Assembly (NCBI GenBank): GCA_046160675.1
Contig: JBJXHH010000078.1
Location: 1-21,921, forward strand
Length of the DNA stretch: 21,921 nt
Direction of reading: 5' to 3'
Origin: JACMJP01 sp046160675
GTDB taxonomy: Bacteria > Bacteroidota > Bacteroidia > Chitinophagales > BACL12
Made by a program: the position numbers and the translations under genes. This document shows positions 17,045 to 21,921 of this stretch, one piece after another (the first letter of the stretch is position 1; each line of letters begins with the position of its first letter). The notes under the pieces are model-generated. The model searched no databases. It had not been told where the DNA came from and saw nothing but the letters and a program-made list of their open reading frames with translations.

Positions 17045-17243
17045 CATGAATACTATTTGACCTATCATTTGCGGTATCGAAGATATAATAAACCCTGTCT
17101 AAGAAGAAGTAAATAATATCTAAGTCTCAATAAAAGCTATCTGTCCGTAAATAAACCCTGTCTAAGAAAACAAAAACCCTGACTAACTCATCATAAATAC
17201 TATCTCAGAAAATGTAACTGCCAGCATAAATACAACCTCTCAA
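17045..17243. repeat. degenerate 21-bp direct repeat array
   Basis: Two exact 19-bp copies (AATAAACCCTGTCTAAGAA) at 17087-17105 and 17150-17168 lie 63 bp apart, which is three units of 21. Reading at 21-bp steps gives recognisable units at 17045, 17066, 17087, 17108, 17129, 17150, 17171 and 17192. By hand count the imperfect units match the exact 19-mer, or the 17192 unit, at about 10 to 14 of 19 positions. One further copy at 17225 is displaced by 12 bp. A weak earlier unit may exist at 17024. Neither strand keeps a convincing reading frame through the array. There are no constant repeats with unique spacers, so it is not a CRISPR. The 16886-17306 region holds no other gene I can support. 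Its role is unknown; candidates are a protein-binding array or a decayed repetitive element. Confidence 0.6.
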
Positions 17244-17253
17244 AAAACAAACA

Positions 17254-17286
17254 CATAAAAAAAGCGGCCGCACCAACAGCCGCTTT
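17254..17286 (-). terminator. intrinsic terminator of the iscA-like gene
   Basis: An 8-bp GC-rich stem (AAAGCGGC at 17261-17268 with GCCGCTTT at 17279-17286) with a 10-base loop is followed on the minus strand by a T-run. It sits about 20 bp past the stop codon of the minus-strand gene. On the plus strand a shorter run (ATGTTTTT) follows, so it might act in both directions. Confidence 0.8.
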
Positions 17287-17306
17287 ATGTTTTTAACAAA
17301 GGATGG

Positions 17307-17654
17307 TTACGCTGAAAAACTTGTCCCGCATCCGCATGTCTTCGAAGCATTGGGGTTATTGAAAGTAAAACCCCTATTATTCAGCCCGTCAACAAAATCT
17401 ATCTGCATACCTACCAGGTACATACCTTGGGTTCTTTCCATGTAAACAGTAATGTCGTCAATTTTATAAGTGTTGTCGTTCTCATTCTTAAGGTCGAAGC
17501 CGAGAATATATGACATACCTGCACATCCCCCGCCTTTTACACCTATGCGCAGGCCGTATTCTTCAGGAATGTTTTTTTCTGTTCGTATTTTGATGAGTTC
17601 TTTATAAGCTCCTTCTGTTAAGGTAACCGGAGCATCTATGAGTATATCTTCCAT
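17307..17654 (-). CDS. IscA/SufA-type iron-sulfur cluster assembly protein
   Basis: A-type carriers of the HesB/IscA/ErpA family receive and pass on Fe-S clusters in the cytoplasm. The 115-residue product has the family core LRIGVKGGGCAGMSYILGFD, IDFVDGLNNRGFTFNNPNA and the C-terminal CGCGTSF. The three conserved cysteines are C44, C107 and C109. The start is set at the ATG at 17654. It gives the normal family length, is preceded by AGAAAG, and lies just after a promoter box. A longer in-frame opening to 17783 would add 43 residues of unlike composition and would run through both promoters, so I reject it. IscA, SufA and ErpA subtypes cannot be separated from sequence alone, and no suf or isc genes flank it. 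It diverges from the membrane-protein gene at 17760 with 105 bp between starts. Confidence 0.92.
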   Translation of the reverse strand: MEDILIDAPVTLTEGAYKELIKIRTEKNIPEEYGLRIGVKGGGCAGMSYILGFDLKNENDNTYKIDDITVYMERTQGMYLVGMQIDFVDGLNNRGFTFNNPNASKTCGCGTSFSA

Positions 17655-17671
17655 CTTTCTGCCTTTTTTTA

Positions 17672-17679
17672 CAAAATTA
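17672..17679 (-). promoter_or_regulatory. -7 promoter element of the iscA-like gene
   Basis: On the minus strand this reads TAATTTTG, an exact TAnnTTTG match, with 17 bp between it and the chosen ATG at 17654. It supports the shorter protein start. Confidence 0.5.
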
Positions 17680-17722
17680 ATAAACCCGTGCAATTCCTTT
17701 AAGTTCATTTCCGTTAGTAGGC

Positions 17723-17730
17723 TATATTTG
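17723..17730 (+). promoter_or_regulatory. -7 promoter element of the 17760 gene
   Basis: TATATTTG matches TAnnTTTG exactly and ends 29 bp before the ATG at 17760. It forms a back-to-back pair with the minus-strand box at 17672-17679. Confidence 0.55.
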
Positions 17731-17759
17731 CAAACCCGCTTTTTACACCTATATATATA

Positions 17760-18296
17760 ATGTCTATGGATCCAATCTGGCAAATAGTATCATACCTTCT
17801 CCCTGCAATAGTTGTGTTTCTGGTGATGTTTTATGTTATAAAGGTGTTTCTGGAGAAAGATTACAAACTAAAACTGTTTGAATTCAGGCAGGCAAACCTC
17901 CGGGAAGCCCTGCCAGTGCGCCTGCAGGCTTACGAAAGGCTGGCAATGTTCCTCGAACGCATAGGCTTGCATAACCTATTACCAAGGGTAAGGAAGGGAG
18001 ACATGACTGTTTCAGAGTTCAGGACAGCCCTCATTAACAATATTCGCATGGAGTATGAACATAACATCAGCCAACAGATTTATGTAAGTGCGGAAGCATG
18101 GGCAATTATAAAAACGGCTAAAGAGGAGATAATAAGTATTGTAAACCGAAACGCTATGGCCCTGCCACCGGATCTTCCCTCCATAGAACTTCACAAAAAA
18201 ATCATAGGAGAACTAGCTGAGCAGGAAAAGGACACAAGTACTGAGAATGCGTTACGCCAATTGAAAAAAGAGGTGATGCTTCTTTACGAAAAGTAA
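17760..18296 (+). CDS. membrane-anchored protein of unknown function
   Basis: The 178-residue protein has one N-terminal membrane helix at about residues 7-29 (IVSYLLPAIVVFLVMFYVIK). The rest is a charged, mainly helical soluble part. Recognisable stretches are LPVRLQAYERLAMFLERI, a segment with HNISQQIYVSAEAWAIIKTAKEE, and a C-terminal helix rich in Glu and Lys. The sequence has the feel of a conserved Bacteroidota protein, but I cannot name the family and propose no function. Its start has two nearby Met codons (residues 1 and 3). The promoter box upstream fits this start. It is divergent from the iscA-like gene, and a likely terminator follows at 18319. Confidence 0.8.
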   Translation: MSMDPIWQIVSYLLPAIVVFLVMFYVIKVFLEKDYKLKLFEFRQANLREALPVRLQAYERLAMFLERIGLHNLLPRVRKGDMTVSEFRTALINNIRMEYEHNISQQIYVSAEAWAIIKTAKEEIISIVNRNAMALPPDLPSIELHKKIIGELAEQEKDTSTENALRQLKKEVMLLYEK

Positions 18297-18318
18297 TAAT
18301 CTTGACCATGGTTACCAA

Positions 18319-18359
18319 GCCGCCTTTCATCAACTTACAAGGGAGGCTCTCTTTGTTTT
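18319..18359 (+). terminator. probable intrinsic terminator after the 17760 gene
   Basis: GCCGCCTTT (18319-18327) pairs with AAGGGAGGC (18339-18347) at 8 of 9 positions, including one G-T, around an 11-base loop. It is followed by TCTCTTTGTTTT. The stem starts 22 bp after the stop codon. Confidence 0.5.
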
Positions 18360-18467
18360 ATTATCACTAAGAAGAAACCCGGCCTCGCATTTCTGTTACA
18401 CTTAACCACTAAAAATAATTTTCCCCTTTCCTTTCCTAAGTTAAGAAAAACTTCTCACTTTTAGAGG

Positions 18468-19211
18468 ATGAAACACCACCTGCAGGCAGTTGTATTTTTT
18501 TTACTCTCATCGCTTACCTCCTGTAGTTATTATAACCAGGTTAATTATACTACTGAGAACGTTAGGGTAAATCCTGCTTCAAGTGTAGATACCATTATTC
18601 TCACTATTATATCCCCATACAAAACTGCATTAAGTGCACAGATGGATGAAGTGATAGGTTATTGCGATACTGATATGCGCAGGATGAAACCTGAATCAGC
18701 ACTTGGTAACTTAATATGTGATGTATTGTTAAAGGAAGGTAAAGAGACATATAACAAGAAAATTGATTTTGCGGTCTATAATTACGGAGGAATCAGAATT
18801 GATGCAATTTATGAAGGAAAACTTACCCGCGGGAAAATTTTTGAGTTGTTACCCTTTGAAAATTTTGGTGTAGTTGTTACTTTGGATGCTTCATCAACCT
18901 TACAACTTATTCAGAAAATTATTGATGAAGGAGGATGGCCGGTTGGTGGAATTTCTTTTTTTATTGATGGAGGCAAAGCACACAATATTATGATTAACAA
19001 CCATCCGTTTGATACTACAGCAATTTACAATGTTATAATGAATGACTACATGGCAAACGGCGGGGATGAATTGGATTTCCTGTTAGGGAAACCACAGGAG
19101 TTTCTAGGAGCTACCGTCAGAAACATAGTGTTGGATTATATTGAGAAAGAAACAGCAAAAGGAAATGCTATTACTTCAAAGCCGGATGGGCGAATAAAGT
19201 ATGCAGAATAG
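18468..19211 (+). CDS. 5'-nucleotidase C-terminal domain as a separate lipoprotein
   Basis: The 247-residue product has a lipoprotein signal peptide with lipobox LTSC (acylated Cys at residue 19). The rest matches the substrate-binding C-terminal domain of UshA-type 5'-nucleotidases (5_nucleotid_C). Visible hallmarks are SALGNLICDVLL, FAVYNYGGIRIDA, GKIFELLPFENFGVVV, GWPVGGISF, and NDYMANGGDE for the nucleotide-binding loop. The metallophosphatase domain that normally precedes it in one chain is absent here. It is instead encoded by the next gene, which overlaps this one by 11 bp. The two products should meet in the periplasm or at a membrane to form a working nucleotidase. The lipoprotein would be a substrate of the lgt product. 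Confidence 0.9.
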   Translation: MKHHLQAVVFFLLSSLTSCSYYNQVNYTTENVRVNPASSVDTIILTIISPYKTALSAQMDEVIGYCDTDMRRMKPESALGNLICDVLLKEGKETYNKKIDFAVYNYGGIRIDAIYEGKLTRGKIFELLPFENFGVVVTLDASSTLQLIQKIIDEGGWPVGGISFFIDGGKAHNIMINNHPFDTTAIYNVIMNDYMANGGDELDFLLGKPQEFLGATVRNIVLDYIEKETAKGNAITSKPDGRIKYAE

Positions 19212-20121
19212 GAGGAGATTTATACAACAAATAACTACCGGCGCAATGCTTGCCGGGCTGGGAGGTTTCCCGCTGGATGCCTTGGCAGCAGCGGGTTCGC
19301 ACAAACTCACCATCCTCCATAGTAATGATGTTCACAGCCGCATTGACCCTTTCCCGGCTGACGACAAAAAATACCCCGGCATGGGAGGCATGGCGCAGAA
19401 GGCTGCAATAATAGATGCTATTCGGGCGCAGGAAGACAATGTTTTATTGCTTGATTGCGGAGACGTTTTCCAGGGAACACCCTACTTTAATTTTTACCAC
19501 GGAGAATTGGAAATGAAACTCATGAGTGAGATGCAGTATGATGCAGCTACAATGGGGAATCATGATTTTGATGCGGGGCTGGATGGGTTTGAAAAACAAC
19601 TTGTGCATGCAAACTTTCCGTTCATAGTTTCTAACTATGATTTTTCTGACACAGACTTACATAACAAGATATCTTTTTACAAAACATTCCAGAAAAAAAA
19701 TATTAAAGTAGGAGTGTTCGGATTAGGAATTGAACTAAAAGGATTAGTACCCAACAGCCTGTATGGAAATACAAAATATAATGATCCTATCTCCACTGCG
19801 AAGTATATGAGCAACATACTTCGCTACGATGAAAAATGCGACCTTGTAATTTGTTTATCACACTTAGGATATAAATATGACGACGACAAAATCTCAGACA
19901 TTACTCTTGCACAAAACACAGAAGGAATTGATTGTATACTGGGCGGACATACGCATTCGTTTTTGCAAAGTCCGATGGTTCACAAAAACGTTGCCAACCG
20001 GGATGTCATAATAAACCAGGTTGGATGGGCAGGTGTTTGGCTGGGAAGGATTGATATTTTTTTCGAAAAAAAATTCGGCAAAAAATGGCATAAGGCCTCA
20101 CCTGTTATTGTGAGCAAATAA
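19201..20121 (+). CDS. 5'-nucleotidase metallophosphatase domain with Tat-like signal
   Basis: The 306-residue product is the N-terminal metallophosphoesterase half of a UshA-type nucleotidase. All metal and active-site motifs are visible: SNDVHSR (D43, H45), DCGDVFQG (D88), MGNHDFD (N120, H121), LSHLG (H221) and GGHTH (H250, H252). The N-terminus reads NRRRFIQQ, then a weakly hydrophobic stretch ending near ALAAAG. This fits a twin-arginine export signal (RRxFI). It has no C-terminal substrate-binding domain; that is supplied by the preceding gene, whose last 11 bp overlap this start. The overlap implies coupled translation. Nucleotides such as AMP are the expected substrates from the family, but a specificity cannot be read here. 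Confidence 0.92.
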   Translation: MQNRRRFIQQITTGAMLAGLGGFPLDALAAAGSHKLTILHSNDVHSRIDPFPADDKKYPGMGGMAQKAAIIDAIRAQEDNVLLLDCGDVFQGTPYFNFYHGELEMKLMSEMQYDAATMGNHDFDAGLDGFEKQLVHANFPFIVSNYDFSDTDLHNKISFYKTFQKKNIKVGVFGLGIELKGLVPNSLYGNTKYNDPISTAKYMSNILRYDEKCDLVICLSHLGYKYDDDKISDITLAQNTEGIDCILGGHTHSFLQSPMVHKNVANRDVIINQVGWAGVWLGRIDIFFEKKFGKKWHKASPVIVSK

Positions 20122-20126
20122 ACAAG

Positions 20127-20146
20127 CAAAAAAAAATTTTTTTTTG
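20127..20146. other. A9T9 palindromic tract upstream of dnaA
   Basis: Nine A residues (20128-20136) directly join nine T residues (20137-20145), flanked by C and G, giving a 20-bp perfect palindrome 5 bp after the nucleotidase stop. Such AnTn tracts bend DNA, and transcribed RNA would form an A-U helix. It could serve as a weak terminator or as a curved upstream element for dnaA. Confidence 0.45.
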
Positions 20147-20224
20147 AAAAATATTATACTCACATTCGTGTTCCCGATTAGTTAATAATTTTTTAAGGCA
20201 ACTTTAAAATTGATAGTTAGTAGC

Positions 20225-21658
20225 ATGTCGAAGCATCATGACACCGTGTGGGCGAATTGCCTGAAAATCATAAAAGATAATGTAAACCAGCAAAGCTTTA
20301 AAACCTGGTTCGAACCGATAGAAGCAGTTAAGTTAGATGGAGAAGTTTTAACCATCCAGGTACCCAGCCAGTTTTTTTATGAATGGCTGGAAGAACATTA
20401 TGTAACACTTCTGCGAAAAACTATTAAAAGAGAACTGGGAAACAATGCAAGGCTTGAATACAGAATTGTAGTAGAGAACAGTTCAGGAAGTAATTCACCC
20501 TATACTATTGAATACCCAAATTATAATACAGGTAACAATAAAAACCCTGAAGTAGCAGCACCACTCGTTATGGGAAATACTATTAAAAACCCGTTTGTTA
20601 TCCCCGGATTGAAAAAAGTAAACATTGAATCAGGACTTAATGCAAATTATAACTTCGATTCATTTATTGAAGGCGATTGTAACCGGCTGTGCCGAAGCGC
20701 AGGGTTCGCTGTTGCGCAAAAACCCGGAGGCACAGCCTTTAACCCGCTGGTGATTTATGGCGGAGTGGGGCTTGGCAAGACCCACTTGGCGCAGGCAATT
20801 GGCAATGAGATAAAACAGAATTTCCAAAACAAGACGGTTTTATATACCAACGCTGAAAGGTTTACTAACCAGTTTATTGAAGCATTAAAAAACAATTCAG
20901 TTAATGACTTCATTCATTTTTACCAGCTAATTGATGTATTAATAATAGATGATATTCATTTCTTTAGTAATAAAGCAAAAACACAAGATATCTTCTTTCA
21001 TATTTTTAACCACTTGCACCAGGAAAACAAACAAATCATACTTACCTCAGATCGACCGCCAAGAGATCTGGAAGGAGTCGAAGAACGCCTGCTTTCAAGA
21101 TTTAAATGGGGATTAAGCGCCGATTTGCAATCACCTGACTTTGAAACAAGAGTGGCAATACTGGAAAAGAAAATGTATGCTGATGGAATTGAGTTACCGA
21201 AAGATGTAGTAGAGTTTGTTGCTTATAATATCACAAATAATGTCCGTGAACTGGAAGGAGCTCTGGTTTCCCTCCTTGCCCAGGCATCACTGAATAAAAA
21301 ACAGATTGACCTTGACCTCGCTAAGAAAATTGTGAAGAATTTTGTAAAGAACATGAGCAGGGAGGTTTCTATTGACTTTATTCAAAAAGCTGTTTGTGAT
21401 TATTTTGAAGTACCAGTAGATAAACTGCGGGAAAAAACAAGAAAAAGGGCAATTGTACAGGCAAGGCAACTCAGCATGTATCTAAGTAAGAATTTCACAA
21501 AAAATTCACTAAAGTCTATCGGGAAACATTTTGGCGGCAGAGATCACTCAACAGTGATACATAGCTGCCAGGCAATACAAAACCTGATGGATACTGACAC
21601 AAAATTCAAGGAAAGTGTGGATGACCTTACCAAGAAAATTCAGTTAAGCATCTCATAA
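20225..21658 (+). CDS. dnaA: chromosomal replication initiator DnaA
   Basis: DnaA binds origin DNA and melts it in an ATP-dependent way. The 477-residue protein has domain I (about 1-85, starting TVWANCLKIIKDN), a short polar linker (about 86-140), and the AAA+ core with Walker A GGVGLGKT (179-186) and Walker B VLIIDD (238-243). The arginine-rich ERLLSRFKWG follows, and domain IV carries the DnaA signature GGRDHSTVIHS (437-447). The length is normal for the family. I choose the ATG at 20225; an in-frame TTG at 20210 would add five residues ahead of the usual N-terminus. I see no DnaA boxes of the type TTATCCACA in the 103 bp upstream, so the origin need not be here. A strong terminator follows 20 bp after the stop. 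Confidence 0.97.
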   Translation: MSKHHDTVWANCLKIIKDNVNQQSFKTWFEPIEAVKLDGEVLTIQVPSQFFYEWLEEHYVTLLRKTIKRELGNNARLEYRIVVENSSGSNSPYTIEYPNYNTGNNKNPEVAAPLVMGNTIKNPFVIPGLKKVNIESGLNANYNFDSFIEGDCNRLCRSAGFAVAQKPGGTAFNPLVIYGGVGLGKTHLAQAIGNEIKQNFQNKTVLYTNAERFTNQFIEALKNNSVNDFIHFYQLIDVLIIDDIHFFSNKAKTQDIFFHIFNHLHQENKQIILTSDRPPRDLEGVEERLLSRFKWGLSADLQSPDFETRVAILEKKMYADGIELPKDVVEFVAYNITNNVRELEGALVSLLAQASLNKKQIDLDLAKKIVKNFVKNMSREVSIDFIQKAVCDYFEVPVDKLREKTRKRAIVQARQLSMYLSKNFTKNSLKSIGKHFGGRDHSTVIHSCQAIQNLMDTDTKFKESVDDLTKKIQLSIS

Positions 21659-21678
21659 CTTAAACCTTCGACTTATTG

Positions 21679-21717
21679 AAATCCGGGATCATTGTTATAG
21701 CATCCCGGATTTTTTTT
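21679..21717 (+). terminator. intrinsic terminator of dnaA
   Basis: An 11-bp perfect stem (AAATCCGGGAT at 21679-21689 with ATCCCGGATTT at 21702-21712) with a 12-base loop runs into a T-run that reaches 21717. It begins 20 bp after the dnaA stop. Confidence 0.9.
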
Positions 21718-21724
21718 ACCTTTG
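21717..21724 (+). promoter_or_regulatory. -7 promoter element of tRNA-Ser
   Basis: TACCTTTG matches TAnnTTTG exactly and ends 18 bp before the tRNA. A TTG at 21692-21694, 22 bp upstream, can serve as the -33 element and lies in the loop of the dnaA terminator. Confidence 0.6.
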
Positions 21725-21742
21725 CCGTCCCACGAAAAAAAT

Positions 21743-21829
21743 GGTGAGGTGGGTGAGTGGCTTAAACCAGCAGTTTGCTAAACTGCCGTACTGGAAACGG
21801 TACCGAGAGTTCGAATCTCTCCCTCACCG
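21743..21829 (+). tRNA. tRNA-Ser (anticodon GCT)
   Basis: The acceptor stem GGTGAGG (21743-21749) pairs with CCTCACC (21822-21828), with G as discriminator base. The anticodon stem GCAGT/ACTGC encloses loop TTGCTAA, giving anticodon GCT for AGY serine codons. A long variable arm (CGTACTGGAAACGGTACCG) is present, as class II tRNAs require. The T arm is GAGAG-TTCGAAT-CTCTC. The 3' CCA is not encoded; the sequence continues CAAAAAG, so it must be added by the CCA-adding enzyme. Confidence 0.96.
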
Positions 21830-21853
21830 CAAAAAGCTCTTTTTTTGGTAGTT

Positions 21854-21921
21854 CGGGGTGTAGTTCAGCCCGGTTAGAATGCCTGCTTTGGGAGCAGGAG
21901 GCCGCTGGTTCGAATCCAGCC
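21854..21921 (+). tRNA. tRNA-Pro (anticodon TGG), 3' end cut by window
   Basis: The 5' acceptor strand is CGGGGTG. The anticodon stem CCTGC/GCAGG encloses loop TTTGGGA, giving anticodon TGG for proline. The T arm GCTGG-TTCGAAT-CCAGC is complete. The window ends one base into the 3' acceptor strand, so the last bases of the tRNA are missing. It lies 24 bp after tRNA-Ser and may share its transcript. Confidence 0.93.

Noticed and set aside
16907..17116. 69-codon plus-strand open frame starting MVGVISTNQREF
   Set aside because: It overlaps the two hairpins and the start of the 21-bp repeat array, has no recognisable domain, and the second half is simply the repeat translated. It looks like chance opening.
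17045..17243. CRISPR array
   Set aside because: The units repeat without spacers at a 21-bp step and are mostly degenerate; no cas gene is present.
17655..17783. Longer start for the iscA-like protein (43 extra residues)
   Set aside because: The added residues are not found in the family and would be read through the promoter boxes of both divergent genes and into the neighbouring start codon.
20122..20224. Replication origin upstream of dnaA
   Set aside because: No TTATCCACA-type DnaA boxes are seen on either strand of this short gap; the A9T9 tract alone is not enough.

Overview
The window comes from a member of the Bacteroidota. The evidence is several proteins with type IX secretion system (T9SS) C-terminal sorting domains of types A and B, a PorP/SprF-family outer-membrane protein, a large lgt with a Bacteroidota-type layout, and repeated matches to the Bacteroidota housekeeping -7 promoter element TAnnTTTG in front of genes. 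The DNA is AT-rich, and Shine-Dalgarno sequences are mostly weak or absent, as is usual in this phylum. I cannot fix the genus.

Layout. 1-2822 (minus strand): a cyclase-family hydrolase, then a secreted phospholipase D-like protein cut off by the window edge. 2866-6390 (plus): a small membrane protein with a duplicated beta-rich domain, the tRNA-modifying methylthiotransferase mtaB, and the lipoprotein-maturation enzyme lgt. 6519-14035 (plus): a compact four-gene operon of two tandem paralogous choice-of-anchor-L proteins with type B T9SS sorting domains, a PorP/SprF protein and a 913-residue TPR/PD40/OmpA protein, closed by a strong terminator. 14171-16885: a TPR protein and a secreted Omp28-like thioredoxin-fold protein with a type A sorting domain. 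16886-17306: a non-coding stretch with two hairpins, a decayed array of 21-bp repeats and a terminator. 17307-18296: a divergent pair, an IscA-type iron-sulfur assembly protein and an unidentified membrane-anchored protein. 18468-20121: a 5'-nucleotidase split over two overlapping genes. 20225-21921: dnaA, tRNA-Ser(GCT) and a tRNA-Pro(TGG) cut by the window end.

How the genes work together. The four-gene operon reads as an export-and-attachment module. The two adhesin-like proteins are the cargo, the PorP/SprF protein is the likely cognate outer-membrane partner, and the OmpA protein would tie the assembly to peptidoglycan. The OmpA protein ends in an extra domain that I read as a retropepsin fold whose catalytic DTG motif has been lost; this is the most unusual protein feature here. 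The 21-bp repeat array is the most unusual non-coding feature. The rest is housekeeping: RNA modification, lipoprotein maturation, Fe-S assembly, nucleotide salvage, replication initiation and tRNAs.
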